A stretch of 64,000 nucleotides of DNA, from positions 1,214,394-1,278,393 of the forward strand of contig CP036432.1 in the NCBI GenBank assembly GCA_007753675.1, read 5' to 3'. Below, in pieces: positions 1-9,932 of this stretch (positions are counted from its first letter, which is position 1; every line of letters starts with the position of its first letter). The DNA comes from Stieleria magnilauensis. Lineage in GTDB: Bacteria > Planctomycetota > Planctomycetia > Pirellulales > Pirellulaceae. Under the pieces are notes generated by a model, which saw nothing but the letters and a program-made list of their open reading frames with translations, searched no databases and was not told the origin of the DNA. The translations under genes were made by a program, and so were the position numbers.

Positions 1-2
1 CG

Positions 3-2306
3 GTCACTCGACTCAACGGCGACTGGAAACTGGAGCGGTTCGATCTGTCGTACTGGAGTGGCGACGCGGTTCATTTGGAGTTGGCGACCGCGATGGACGC
101 GCCCTTGTTGACGTCCGACAAGCCGCGGTCGTGGTTCGGCGTGCGGCGAGTCGTCGTGACGGACAACGATCGCGAAGTTCCCAAGCCGGCATCGGAAGCG
201 TTCTTGGCGTTGATCGAGTCTGATCAGGCCGCGGGTGCCGCCGATGCAACCGAGGTCGTTGTGCCAGCCGATTGGTCGGAACTGGAGTCGTTGTTGCTTG
301 CGTCGATTCGACGTGCCGTGGTGGATTGGAAATCGGGCTCGATGACAGACGCACAAGCGATCCTGCTGGACGATTGCATGCGGACCGGTACATTGCCCAA
401 TGCGTTGGGTCGGCTTCCCGAGTTGAAAGCGCTGGTGGACCGATACCGAAAACTTGAAAATGAGATCCCCGTTCCGACACGTGTTCCCGGTTTAGAGGAA
501 TCTGAGGGAGTCGACCAGCCGCTGATGGTCCGCGGGAATCACAAGCAACTGGCGGAGCCGGTGCCGAGACGATTTCTCGAAGTGATCGATGACCGCGCGT
601 ATCAATCGCCGATCAGCGGACGTGCGGAGTTGGCCGAGGATTTGTTGCGGGACGACAATCCGCTGACTCGGCGTGTGATCGTCAATCGCATTTGGCACCA
701 TCTGTTCGGCAAAGGGATTGTCTCCACGCCGGACAATTTTGGACGTCTAGGAAATCCGCCCTCGCATCCCGAGTTGCTCGATTGGCTGGCGATTCGGTTC
801 GCCAAGGACGGATGGTCGATCAAGAAATTGATTCGGCTCGTCGTGACTTCGGAAACCTGGCAACGCTCATCGTTGCCGCTGCCGGGCGTCGAGAAAGCGG
901 ACCCGGAGAATGTGCTGCTGGCTCGAGCGAACGTACGGCGGTTGGAGGCCGAAGCGATTCGGGACGCATTGTTGAGTGTCTCGGGGCGATTGGACGACCG
1001 ACAGTTTGGCCCGCCCGTCGGGGCCGCTGCGCCGCGCCGGAGCATTTATGTTCGGGTGATCCGCAATGATTTGGACCCCTTCCTACGCGCCTTTGATTTT
1101 CCCGAACCGTTCAGCAGCGTCGGCCGGCGGGACGTGACCAATGTTCCCGCTCAGTCGCTGGCGATGATGAATGATTCCCAGATCGCCGGCGTCGCCAATG
1201 ATTGGGCAAGTCGAGCCCTGGCGGAGGCAGCGTCCGATGGCGACCGCAACGGTATCGTTCGCATGTTCCTTGAAGCGTTCGGTCGGCAACCGTCGGATCA
1301 GGAAATCGCCCAATCGGAAACGTTCTTGGACGAGATGCGTTTGGTCGTTGCCGAGCGGACACGACAGCGAGCCGAGTTGCAACTGCAGATCAACCAAGTC
1401 GAATCGGCGATCGGCGCCCGGTGGCAGATGGCCCGCGAGCGTCTTGACGACCAAGCCGAATCCGGCGGCCAGCAGTCAACGGTCGAAGTGCCTTCGCCGA
1501 TCGGCCGTTGGGACTTCACGACGGGGCTGAACGATCAAGTCGGTAGTGCGAACGTGACGCTGAAGAATGGTGCGCGGCAAACCGAACAGGGGTTGATCGT
1601 GACCGGTGGCGGCTATGCCTTGACCGATCCGATCGACGTCCCGCTGTCACAGAAGACGTTGGAGGTTTGGGTGAAGCTGAATGATCTGAACCAGCGCGGC
1701 GGCGGTGCGATGACACTGCAATCGAAAAATGGCGTGTTGTTTGACGCGATCGTGTTCGCCGAGCGAGATCGCCGGCAGTGGCTCGCCGGCAGCAACAGCT
1801 TCCAGCGCACCGAACCGTTTGGCGGCCCCGAGGAGTCGTCGGCCGATCGCCAACCGGTGCAGATTGCGATCAGCTATGATGCGGACGGCCAGATCGTCGG
1901 TTATCGCAACGGTCAGCCTTATGGGAAGTCGTATCGCAGTCGTGGGCCACTGGCGTTTGACCCGGGCGAGTCCATCGTCGGGTTCGGGATCCGGCATCTG
2001 CCCGCGGGCGGAAATCGCTTGCTATCCGGCACGATCCTGCAGGCGAGGCTTTATGACCGTGCGTTGACGGCGGAACAGATCGCGGCATCGGCGTCGAATT
2101 CGGCATCCTTCGTTTCCGAAGAAGTCCTGCTGAAACAACTGACCGAAGCCGAACGAAATGCGATGCAACGGGATCGCGCATCGCTGGAAGAATTGAACCG
2201 TCAATGGAAGTCGATTCCCGAATCCAAGCTCAGCGAGACGGGGCAGGCCTGGTCCGAGTTGGCTCGCGCGTTACTGTCGTTCCAGGAGTTTCTTTATGTT
2301 CGCTGA
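3..2306 (+). CDS. DUF1553 protein with LamG-like domain (5' partial)
   Basis: The reading frame is open from the first bases of the window, so the gene starts outside it; 767 residues are visible. Residues around 219 ([20 protein letters not shown]) carry the signature of DUF1553, which in planctomycetes normally follows cytochrome-c-like and DUF1549 domains; those would lie upstream of the window. About residues 497-680 form a LamG/concanavalin-like jelly-roll (starting IGRWDFTTG), commonly carbohydrate-binding. A charged coiled-coil-like stretch precedes it and another lies near the C-terminus. The stop overlaps the DUF1501 gene by 11 bases, the standard pairing of these families, thought to be secreted together. 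Enzymatic function is unknown; a role in polysaccharide degradation is often proposed but is inference. Confidence 0.9.
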   Translation, partial: VTRLNGDWKLERFDLSYWSGDAVHLELATAMDAPLLTSDKPRSWFGVRRVVVTDNDREVPKPASEAFLALIESDQAAGAADATEVVVPADWSELESLLLASIRRAVVDWKSGSMTDAQAILLDDCMRTGTLPNALGRLPELKALVDRYRKLENEIPVPTRVPGLEESEGVDQPLMVRGNHKQLAEPVPRRFLEVIDDRAYQSPISGRAELAEDLLRDDNPLTRRVIVNRIWHHLFGKGIVSTPDNFGRLGNPPSHPELLDWLAIRFAKDGWSIKKLIRLVVTSETWQRSSLPLPGVEKADPENVLLARANVRRLEAEAIRDALLSVSGRLDDRQFGPPVGAAAPRRSIYVRVIRNDLDPFLRAFDFPEPFSSVGRRDVTNVPAQSLAMMNDSQIAGVANDWASRALAEAASDGDRNGIVRMFLEAFGRQPSDQEIAQSETFLDEMRLVVAERTRQRAELQLQINQVESAIGARWQMARERLDDQAESGGQQSTVEVPSPIGRWDFTTGLNDQVGSANVTLKNGARQTEQGLIVTGGGYALTDPIDVPLSQKTLEVWVKLNDLNQRGGGAMTLQSKNGVLFDAIVFAERDRRQWLAGSNSFQRTEPFGGPEESSADRQPVQIAISYDADGQIVGYRNGQPYGKSYRSRGPLAFDPGESIVGFGIRHLPAGGNRLLSGTILQARLYDRALTAEQIAASASNSASFVSEEVLLKQLTEAERNAMQRDRASLEELNRQWKSIPESKLSETGQAWSELARALLSFQEFLYVR

Positions 2307-3777
2307 TCATCGACCACACCCGCCGCTGCCAATGCGTCGCTCACGCAGACTGTTTCTGGAACGCTGTTCGACCGGATTCGGTGCCGCGGCGCTGACGGCG
2401 ATGATGCAGTGCAACGGATGGGGAAACTCGGGCGGGGCGGCGCCGGAAGCGGTCTTGCCCGATGACGCGGCGCTGCGAACGTTTCATCACCCGCCCAAAG
2501 TCAAGCATGTGATTTTTTGTTACATGTCCGGCGGCGTTTCGCACGTCGATTCGTTTGATCCAAAACCTAAACTGGAAGCGTTGCACGGACAGCCGATGCC
2601 GGTTCAGGTGGAACGGACTCAGTTCAATCGTAACGGCAACGTGATGGCCAGCCCGTTCACGTTCAAACCGTCCGGCGAGTCGGGGTTGCCGATCAGCGAC
2701 ATGTTTCCCGAAATTGCGTCGGTGGCGGATGAGTTGGCTGTGGTTCGTTCGATGACGACACCGGTCAACGAGCACGCGCAGGGTAACTTTGTGATGCATT
2801 CGGGGTTTCCCTTCATGGGGCATCCCAGCGCGGGGGCGTGGTGCTCGTACGGACTGGGCAGCGAGAACGAGAACCTGCCCGGTTTTGTCGTCTTGCAGAG
2901 CGGCAACGCGGTCGTGCCGCACGGCGGATTGAGTCTGTTCAGCAGCGGGTTTCTACCGGCACAACATCAGGGATCGGTCTTGAAAGCGGACCAGGCCGAA
3001 GCGATCCGCAATGTGCGTGCGCGAGGCTTGCGTGATGATCAACGGCGGCGCATGGAATTTGCGAAATCGTTCGACCAACAGTTTTTGAATCAAGCCGGGG
3101 GCGACCCACAAGTTGAAGCGGCGATTGAGAACTATGAAACGGCGTTTCGGATGCAGACGTCCGTGCCGGAGCTGTGTGACATCTCTGACGAAAGCGAGTC
3201 GACGCGACGCCAATACGGGTTGGATTCCAGCGATCAAGAGAAAGCGGCGTATGCGCGTCAGTGTTTGCTGGCTCGACGGTTGGTCGAGCGCGGTGTCCGG
3301 TTCATCGAACTGAGTTGTTTGACGAAAGGGATCGGTGCCGGTGGAGCGGCCAACCCATGGGATCAACACGGTGATCTGGAGAAAGGACACCGGGCGATGG
3401 GATTTCAAGTCGACCAGCCGATCGCTGCGTTGATCAAAGATCTGCGGGCCCGAGGGTTGCTCGATGAGACGTTGATCGTGTGGGCGGGGGAATTCGGCCG
3501 GACGCCGTTTTCGCAAGGCAGCAACGGGCGGGACCACAATCCGCAAGGGTTCAGCGTTTGGCTGGCCGGCGGCGGGATCAAGGGCGGCACGTGGTACGGT
3601 GCAACCGATGAATTGGGCTACCACGCGATCGAGAACAAGTGCACGGTCTATGACCTCTGGGCGACGGTGCTGCACCTGCTAGGCGTCGATCATGAGAAAC
3701 TGACCTTCCGTTACAGCGGACGCGACATGCGGCTAACCGATGTCCATGGCAACGTCTTGACGGGCATCCTCAGCTAA
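2296..3777 (+). CDS. DUF1501 domain protein, Tat-exported
   Basis: 493 residues if translated from the ATG at 2296, which overlaps the end of the DUF1553 gene; the ATG at 2332 directly before the twin-arginine segment ([11 protein letters not shown]) is an equally good start. The rest matches the DUF1501 family, a sulfatase/alkaline-phosphatase-like fold: [14 protein letters not shown] near the N-terminus and [14 protein letters not shown] plus [10 protein letters not shown] near the C-terminus are family landmarks. The Tat signal suggests export of a folded, possibly metal-containing protein. Translational coupling with the upstream gene supports joint function. The substrate is unknown. Confidence 0.92.
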   Translation: MFADHRPHPPLPMRRSRRLFLERCSTGFGAAALTAMMQCNGWGNSGGAAPEAVLPDDAALRTFHHPPKVKHVIFCYMSGGVSHVDSFDPKPKLEALHGQPMPVQVERTQFNRNGNVMASPFTFKPSGESGLPISDMFPEIASVADELAVVRSMTTPVNEHAQGNFVMHSGFPFMGHPSAGAWCSYGLGSENENLPGFVVLQSGNAVVPHGGLSLFSSGFLPAQHQGSVLKADQAEAIRNVRARGLRDDQRRRMEFAKSFDQQFLNQAGGDPQVEAAIENYETAFRMQTSVPELCDISDESESTRRQYGLDSSDQEKAAYARQCLLARRLVERGVRFIELSCLTKGIGAGGAANPWDQHGDLEKGHRAMGFQVDQPIAALIKDLRARGLLDETLIVWAGEFGRTPFSQGSNGRDHNPQGFSVWLAGGGIKGGTWYGATDELGYHAIENKCTVYDLWATVLHLLGVDHEKLTFRYSGRDMRLTDVHGNVLTGILS

Positions 3778-3789
3778 GTAGTGGAAGCA

Positions 3790-4524
3790 CTAATTGCCGA
3801 ACGTGCTTTGGATCAGCACCAGCATCTCGCCTTGGTTGTCGGTCGGGTCGACGTCGAACATCCGTAGGAACAAACGTCCGGAAGCATCGGCGACAAAGTC
3901 GCCACCGTGTTTGACCACAAACGGCTTGGCGGTTTCCAGTTCGCTGGGCGATGATGCGATCACGCCGATCAGCGTCCCCAGTTTGATTCGCGAGTCGCGT
4001 GGTCTCATCTTTTCAGGGATCTCAATTCCCTCCGGTCCGGTTTCCAACACCACTCTCCACGTGCCTTTGACTTCGACGTGAACCGGCATGCCCTTGATCA
4101 GCTGCGCCCCAGAATCTTGCCAGCCTCCGGTTGCCTCGACTTTGATCACCTTGCGATCCTTCATCGATTGCATCTGCAGCATCCGCTTCACGCCCGCGTC
4201 GGCTTCGGGGTATTTGGGGACCAGACGCGCCATCGCCTCGAAGACTTCGCGAGCCTTGTCGTATTGTTTTTTACGTTCGTATTCCCCGGCCAGTTTTTCC
4301 GCTTTGACGATGAACTCTTTGTGCAGCGAAAGCAATTCAGGGTCGCTGGGGAGATCCGGCTGATTCTTCGCGGCATCCTTCACCGCCTGGTCCATCCGCC
4401 GCTGCATCTGCTGTTGCTGCTGCTGGAATCGTTTCAGATTCGCATTTTGGGCGAGAGCGGTCTGCCGGCAGTCATTGGCCAGGCAAACGGCGAGGACGAC
4501 GAGGAGCAACGGGAGTCGATTCAT
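3790..4524 (-). CDS. Secreted hypothetical protein
   Basis: The frame is open for 330 codons, but the first 86 look like translated intergenic repeat, so I take the ATG at 4524, which gives a 244-residue protein beginning with a clear signal peptide (MNRLPLLLVVLAVCLANDC). A Gln-rich helix (QQQQQMQRRMDQAV) follows, then a TPR-like helical stretch (YERKKQYDKAREVFEAMARL) and a C-terminal beta-rich domain of about 130 residues (KVIKVEATGGWQDSG onward) that resembles LecA/PA-IL-type sugar-binding modules in its pattern of short strands. That last comparison is tentative. It converges on the DUF1501 gene with a 12-base gap. Function unknown. Confidence 0.75.
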   Translation of the reverse strand: MNRLPLLLVVLAVCLANDCRQTALAQNANLKRFQQQQQQMQRRMDQAVKDAAKNQPDLPSDPELLSLHKEFIVKAEKLAGEYERKKQYDKAREVFEAMARLVPKYPEADAGVKRMLQMQSMKDRKVIKVEATGGWQDSGAQLIKGMPVHVEVKGTWRVVLETGPEGIEIPEKMRPRDSRIKLGTLIGVIASSPSELETAKPFVVKHGGDFVADASGRLFLRMFDVDPTDNQGEMLVLIQSTFGN

Positions 4525-5004
4525 GGTGTGAATGAGATTGTGTGACGGCGTCTTGCTGGGTCGGTACACGTTGATTCTAGAACGGGCAAAAAGGGGATTT
4601 GTCATTCGAAAACGGGGGAACTCCGCAAAAATCGTGACGGAGGTGCCCAGCATTCTTGGCAGGAAGAGTTGGTCAAAAAATGGGTTGGTCAAAAAATGTC
4701 GGGGGTGGCGGGAAGGCCTGCAGGGTGACAGCATTTTTTGACCAACAAATTTTTTGACCTTCTCTCTTTTCCCCGGCGACACGGTGCAGGTGACGGCTGA
4801 TGGAATGGTCGGACGCAGGCAGACGGTGAGTGGAAAGTACAGTATCGTCGAGAAACGGCGAAACCTCGCGGAAAAATGCGACCTTTGAGCGGTGCTAGAC
4901 GCTTTCAGGACGGGCGGTGCGGGGTGTTGCAGAGCCGGTGGTGCGCTTATAACGTTCGCGTTTCTGGTCTCCCTTCACCGTCTCTCCAGCGAAAAACCCC
5001 TCCG
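4525..5004. other. Divergent intergenic region, 480 bp
   Basis: Separates the secreted hypothetical gene (minus) from the DUF1015 gene (plus), so it should hold both promoters. Its main content is the inverted repeat at 4671-4759, entered separately. I see no small ORF with a plausible start and no RNA gene. Confidence 0.6.
4671..4759. repeat. Inverted repeat built from tandem GGTCAAAAAAT motifs
   Basis: The left arm (4671-4698) contains GGTCAAAAAAT followed by GTTGGTCAAAAAATG. The right arm (4732-4759) is its reverse complement with 26 of 28 positions matching. The 33-bp loop is GC-rich. Each arm is therefore two direct copies of the same 11-12-bp word, giving four copies in total, two in each orientation. 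This could fold into a long hairpin or present four binding sites for one protein. Confidence 0.8.
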
Positions 5005-6234
5005 ATGCCACGCGTTCAACCGTTTCGTGCCGTTCGCCCCACCGCGGAAAAAGCCGCCCAGGTCGCCAGCGTTCCTTACGATGTCGTCAATCGTGACGAA
5101 GCGGCAGCGTTGGCCGATGGAAACCCGGACTCGTTCTTGCATGTGGTTCGCCCGGATATTGATCTGCCGCCGGAAACCGATCCCTACGCGGATGAAATTT
5201 ACGCCAAGGCCGCCGAGAACCTGCAGCGTTTGATCCGCGACGGGGTCCTCAAACAAGACGCCGAGCCGAGCGTTTTTCTGTATCGCCAGATCATGAACGG
5301 CAAGAGCCAAGTCGGTGTCGTGTGCTGCTGTCACGTGGAGGATTACGAGAACAACTTGATCCTGAAGCACGAATTCACGCGACCGGCCAAAGAAGACGAC
5401 CGGACCCGTCACGTGATGACGCTCAACGCCCACGCCGGCCCGGTCTTTCTGACCTATCGGGATGATCCCGACTTGAACGGGTTGGTCGATGCCGCGATCC
5501 GAGAAACCCCACTGTACGACTTTATGGCCGACGATGGCGTCCAACACACCGTTTGGCGTGTCGCAAAAAGTGCCGCCTACGTCGCGTCCCTGACCGCGGT
5601 GCCGGAATTCTATGTCGCCGACGGGCACCACCGGGCGGCCAGTGCCTGGCGCGCCGGGAAAGCTCGACGTGAAGCCAATCCCGATCATAACGGAACCGAA
5701 GAGTACAACTGGTTTTTGACGGTGTTGTTCCCGGCGTCTCAATTGAACATTCTGGCGTACAACCGAATCATCAAAGATCTCAATGGCCAAACACCCGATC
5801 AGATTCGCGAGCGATTGAGCGGCGTCGGCAAGCTGGAAGAAACCAGCGATCCGGTTCCAGACCGCGCGGGAACGTTTTGCATTTACCTGGATGGGAAATG
5901 GTGGCGGCTGCGGGTTCCGGCCGATTCGATTGATCATCACGATGCGATCAACAGCCTGGATGTCGCGATTTTGGAGCAGCGGGTGATTCGCCCGATCTTC
6001 GGAATCGAAGATGTTCGCACCGATCCGCGCATTGACTTTGTCGGCGGGATCCGCGGGACGAAGGAACTGGAGAAACGGGTCGACTCGGGCGAGTGGGCGA
6101 TTGCCGTTTCGATGTTCCCGACATCGATCGAGCAATTGATGGCGGTTTCCGATGCCGGAGAAGTGATGCCGCCCAAGAGCACCTGGTTCGAGCCGAAGTT
6201 GCGAAGCGGATTGCTGACGCACCTGTTGGACTGA
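5005..6234 (+). CDS. DUF1015 family protein
   Basis: The frame is open from 4876, but the first 43 codons are not conserved-looking; the ATG at 5005 starts the familiar MPRVQPFRAVRP, giving 409 residues. DUF1015 proteins are cytoplasmic and of unknown biochemical function; a kinase-like or serine-metabolism link has been suggested from gene neighbourhoods elsewhere. Landmarks are ASVPYDVVNRDEA near residue 25 and FYVADGHHRAASAW in the middle of the protein. The gene stands alone, followed by a REP unit. Confidence 0.88.
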   Translation: MPRVQPFRAVRPTAEKAAQVASVPYDVVNRDEAAALADGNPDSFLHVVRPDIDLPPETDPYADEIYAKAAENLQRLIRDGVLKQDAEPSVFLYRQIMNGKSQVGVVCCCHVEDYENNLILKHEFTRPAKEDDRTRHVMTLNAHAGPVFLTYRDDPDLNGLVDAAIRETPLYDFMADDGVQHTVWRVAKSAAYVASLTAVPEFYVADGHHRAASAWRAGKARREANPDHNGTEEYNWFLTVLFPASQLNILAYNRIIKDLNGQTPDQIRERLSGVGKLEETSDPVPDRAGTFCIYLDGKWWRLRVPADSIDHHDAINSLDVAILEQRVIRPIFGIEDVRTDPRIDFVGGIRGTKELEKRVDSGEWAIAVSMFPTSIEQLMAVSDAGEVMPPKSTWFEPKLRSGLLTHLLD

Positions 6235-6241
6235 ACCCGTT

Positions 6242-6320
6242 GATAGCGGCAGGGCGCGAGCCCTCCGGTCTTTCGTGCCGCCGAGCGGCGGCACCGGACG
6301 GCTCGCGCCGTTCCGCTAAC
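6242..6320 (-). repeat. Dispersed REP unit (same family as the 55.8-59.6 kb arrays)
   Basis: Read on the minus strand, this stretch runs AGCGGAACGGCGCGAGCC ... GCCGCCG ... GGGCTCGCGCCCTGCCGC, the same two arms and GC-rich centre as the array units 50 kb downstream. A second, half-length copy of one arm follows at about 6338-6361. It lies between the stop codons of two convergent genes (DUF1015 and the exonuclease), where a strong hairpin could also terminate transcription from both sides. Confidence 0.85.
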
Positions 6321-6400
6321 ACTCGCTTGTGGCACCTTACGGCTCGCGCCGTTCCGCTAATCGCGGGGACCGAACGGATCGCGGCGGTTCACCGAATGTT

Positions 6401-7462
6401 TTAGAGTCCGATCCGCGCCAGAAATTCGGACTCGGTCAGGATTTCTAATTCTGCTCGACCGGTCAGGTCATCGACTTGCTGTCGATCGACATCGGACGAT
6501 CCGAGCACCACGCAATTGGTCGATGCGTCGATGTCGACTTGGTGAACGCCGCCGCTGCGACGGGCCAAGTCAATCGCTTGTTCATTGCTGATGACCTGAA
6601 GCCGGCCGACGAAGACGATCTGTTTGCCACGCAGCGGCTGAATGAATTCCGCCCGGATCGACAGCCGCTGCAAGTCGATGGCGGATTCGGTCGATGTCAG
6701 TGATCGTGTCGTCGCGTCCGCGTAGCCGGCTTGCGACTCACCAACGATGGCGGCTTCGTCGAACGGGTTCATCGGAAGCGGCAACAGTTGGCTGCCGCCA
6801 CGCCGTAGCGTCCGCTTGGGAAGTCCCTTGTCGGTTTTTCGTTTGGACGCCGACTTGCGCGGGTTGCCCTTCTTTGACGCGTGGCTGACGCCCCAGGGGC
6901 CCGCTTTGCCACGCTCGATGCGGAGTTTCTGTTCCAGGTCTTCGATCGACTCGGCGGCTCGGGCGATTCCCGCCGCCAACAAGACTTTGGCGCACGCCCG
7001 CGAGTCTTCCAGTGCGTCGTGATGTTTGAATTCGACGCCCAGCCAATCCGAGAGCGGCTTGAGCCCGAAGCGTCGGCGGTCGGGCCAGGTTTGACGTGCG
7101 ATCAGTCGCGTGCAGGAGAACCGCAGATCGGGGATGTCGCACTGGTGCCGCTGCAGGCACCCGATCAAGACGCCGATGTCAAACGGGGCATTGTGGGCAA
7201 TCAGGCAGTCGTCGGCCAGGAACGCTGCAATCTCGCCCCACAACTCGCCGAAGGTCGGTTCGTGTTGGACGTCTGCCGGGGAGATGCCGTGGATGCGAAT
7301 GTTGCCCGGTGAAAAAAAGAACGGGTCCGGGCGGATCATCCACATCTTTTCCCGAACCATCTGGCCGTCGCGCACGACGACCGCGGCGAGTTGACAGGCG
7401 CTGTCGCGACGTCGGTTCGCCGTTTCGAAATCGATCGCCGTAAAATTTGCCAGGAACGTCAT
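6401..7462 (-). CDS. DnaQ-like 3'-5' exonuclease with C-terminal BRCT domain
   Basis: 353 residues. An exonuclease domain of the DEDDh type occupies about residues 5-165: D11 and E13 in AIDFETANRR, D95 in LIAHNAPFD, and H148/D153 in HHDALEDSRA. A basic linker (KKGNPRKSASKRK) follows, and residues of about 270-353 match a BRCT domain as found in NAD-dependent DNA ligase (LRGKQIVFVGRL start). The fold acts on single-stranded DNA or RNA 3' ends; the BRCT may tether it to DNA or a repair partner. It resembles free-standing epsilon-like subunits rather than a polymerase-fused one. It ends 80 bases from the REP unit. Confidence 0.9.
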   Translation of the reverse strand: MTFLANFTAIDFETANRRRDSACQLAAVVVRDGQMVREKMWMIRPDPFFFSPGNIRIHGISPADVQHEPTFGELWGEIAAFLADDCLIAHNAPFDIGVLIGCLQRHQCDIPDLRFSCTRLIARQTWPDRRRFGLKPLSDWLGVEFKHHDALEDSRACAKVLLAAGIARAAESIEDLEQKLRIERGKAGPWGVSHASKKGNPRKSASKRKTDKGLPKRTLRRGGSQLLPLPMNPFDEAAIVGESQAGYADATTRSLTSTESAIDLQRLSIRAEFIQPLRGKQIVFVGRLQVISNEQAIDLARRSGGVHQVDIDASTNCVVLGSSDVDRQQVDDLTGRAELEILTESEFLARIGL

Positions 7463-7768
7463 GGCGAAAGTTTACGGGCCGACGCCACGATTCCCAAGTG
7501 GCGTAAGCTTCCAGCTTGCGATTCTCTTTTTTCCAGGCTCCGCCTGGGAGCATCACGGTCGTGGAGGCTGCCACCATCGGAACGAGGTGGACGCCAGGGT
7601 GGGAACCCTGCGAAGCGGCAAGCAGGAATGCTTACCCCACGAGTATTCCGCCACACCTTGGTTTTCGGGTAGGCGGTAGTGGACGAGGCGACGAGTCCTT
7701 GCCAATCTTCCGGCTACAGAGGACTCGTCGCCTCGTCCACTACCCGAAAATTGAGCTGCGATAGTCGA
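7463..7768. other. Intergenic region of 306 bp made of repeats
   Basis: Lies between rimI and the exonuclease gene, both on the minus strand. About 7495-7645 has ends that mirror each other: a GTGGCGTAAGCTTCCAGCTT word on the left and a related GCAGGAATGCTTACCCCAC word on the right, with a small GCC-rich hairpin (CCAGGCTCCGCCTGG) between. The 7662-7750 palindrome follows. No gene seen. Confidence 0.6.
7662..7750. repeat. Palindromic repeat, family B, copy 1
   Basis: Two arms of about 31 bp centred on GTAGTGGACGAGGCGACGAG and its complement, ending in TTTTCGGGT outside and AGTCCT inside, enclose a loop of about 25 bp. The left arm carries a 6-bp AGGCGG-type insertion. A second copy in reverse orientation lies at 12262-12348, and the loops are homologous too. 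Confidence 0.85.
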
Positions 7769-8290
<522 letters not shown>

Positions 8291-8647
8291 TTCTGGGCTC
8301 CTTTCCAGCGAGACGAAACCCGGCCGGTGTCACCGGTCCGGTAATTCGAAAAATGCGTCAACAAAACCAGCAAATCGTCTCGATCATCGCGTCGTTTGCC
8401 GTGTGCGGGGAAAATAGCAAACGACCCGGCCCGAACCAAGACAGATTGTGAAGTCTTTCGAATTGGCGCGTTTAATTCTCTCACTGCATGTGTTCCGGGA
8501 CGCGTGTGCCCCGCCCCGACCGGATCCGCAAGACGTTGCGAATCAATCATCGAGGGCGCTGCGTCCTTCCCATTGAATAATTAGATTCAAACGGTTCTGT
8601 CGGGGGGACGCTACCGAAAAGACAGCAATCTGGGGAAAATTTTCTGG
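8291..8647. other. Intergenic region of 357 bp
   Basis: Between larA and rimI on the minus strand. A GC-rich palindrome (CCGGTGTCACCGG, 8324-8336) sits some 35 bases before the rimI start and could form a 5' UTR hairpin. No convincing -35/-10 pair and no small gene were found. Confidence 0.4.
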
Positions 8648-9916
8648 CTAACTCAACTCAGCTTGCCAAAGCCCTAAAGCCGGGTTCTGGATGTAGTAGA
8701 ATTCGCTGCCGTCGACGTCGGTGTGCCAGCCGTCGGTCAACGTGCCGACGTTGTAACGGTTCATCAACGCGTTGATGTCGCCGGGCGTGTATCCGACCGA
8801 CGAGATCTCTTGCGAAGTGAGCTTTCCAGCCGCATAGACGACTTCAAAACGGTTTTCATGGGAGCCATGAACCAGGTGTGCCGCGGCCGATGGGTTGGCG
8901 GCCAAGTCTTCGTTTTCGGCGACCAACTGCACGATCTCTTTTTTGGTGCGGTAGCCGTACTTGCGAATCAGCCGATCAATCTCGCCATCTTCTCCAAACT
9001 CTTCCACCGCCGGGCCCAGGATGGTCAGCCGTCCGCCGGTCGCGATCGCCAATCGAGTCCGGTAGATCGCCTTGTTCCCCAGCCAGGTGCTTTTGAATTC
9101 CGACGGATCCAGGTAGGCGACGACGTGTTGGGGAGGCTTTTCCAGGTGCGTGATGTTGACTTGGTAGGCGAGCTCGGCGGCTTTGAAGAACGTTTCGTGA
9201 TCATCGCCGATGTACAGACCACGCGTGTGCAGCGTTCCGTCGCGCATTTGCTGGATCACGGTCAAGGCGTAGACGATCGGCATGCCCTTGCAAAACTCGT
9301 CTTGGGCGTAGTTGAGGATCTGCCGCAGAGGCGTGTTCGCCCGTCCCAGTGTTTGTTCGATGCCGTAGACCGCGCTCAAGTAGTGGCTCTCGTTGATCCC
9401 CTCGACGCCACCGGTTCCGACAAAGACGTTTTTGTTGTAGTTGGCCATCCCGATGACTTCATGCGGCACGACTTGGCCGATCGAAAAGATCAGATCGTGG
9501 CCGCCGTCACGGAGCAATTTGTTGACTTGGGCTTTCCACGGTTTGTCATACACCCCACCGGTGACGTCAGAAACATACGACGCCGGTACCGTGCCCAAGG
9601 TGACCACGTCATCGCGCCAGCGGTGGGGGCGAAACAGATCCAGCGGCACACCGGGGAACATGTGCGACAGTTGCTCGGGCTTCATCGCGCTATGGGTGCC
9701 CAGTGCCGGCATGATGTCCGCGACGCGTTCGCCCAGCATCTCGTGGCACAGCGCCGTGATTTCACCGGCGCGGCTGAACAGTCGTGTGTGGTCGGGCGGC
9801 AACAACAACGCTTTTTCGGGCAGCCCGATCTTGGCGAAGGTTTCTTCGAGCGCGCGACGCAAGTCGTCCGATGTGAGTGAAGTCGATTCGCTGCCGGTTT
9901 CAAAATAGGTCGTCAT
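8648..9916 (-). CDS. larA: LarA-family nickel-dependent racemase homologue
   Basis: 422 residues, the usual length for LarA (DUF2088). The N-terminal signature PDHTR (41-45) and the GTHSAM motif (H75) are present, the latter corresponding to a cofactor-binding His of lactate racemase. VGTGGVEGINESHYL is another family landmark. LarA racemises lactate or, in many homologues, other 2-hydroxy acids, using a covalent nickel-pincer nucleotide. The cofactor genes larB, larC and larE are not in this window. The gene follows the Dus gene by 16 bases on the same strand, so they are likely co-transcribed, with no obvious functional link. The exact substrate cannot be told from sequence. Confidence 0.85.
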   Translation of the reverse strand: MTTYFETGSESTSLTSDDLRRALEETFAKIGLPEKALLLPPDHTRLFSRAGEITALCHEMLGERVADIMPALGTHSAMKPEQLSHMFPGVPLDLFRPHRWRDDVVTLGTVPASYVSDVTGGVYDKPWKAQVNKLLRDGGHDLIFSIGQVVPHEVIGMANYNKNVFVGTGGVEGINESHYLSAVYGIEQTLGRANTPLRQILNYAQDEFCKGMPIVYALTVIQQMRDGTLHTRGLYIGDDHETFFKAAELAYQVNITHLEKPPQHVVAYLDPSEFKSTWLGNKAIYRTRLAIATGGRLTILGPAVEEFGEDGEIDRLIRKYGYRTKKEIVQLVAENEDLAANPSAAAHLVHGSHENRFEVVYAAGKLTSQEISSVGYTPGDINALMNRYNVGTLTDGWHTDVDGSEFYYIQNPALGLWQAELS

Positions 9917-9932
9917 GGTCCGTGGTCCGGTG

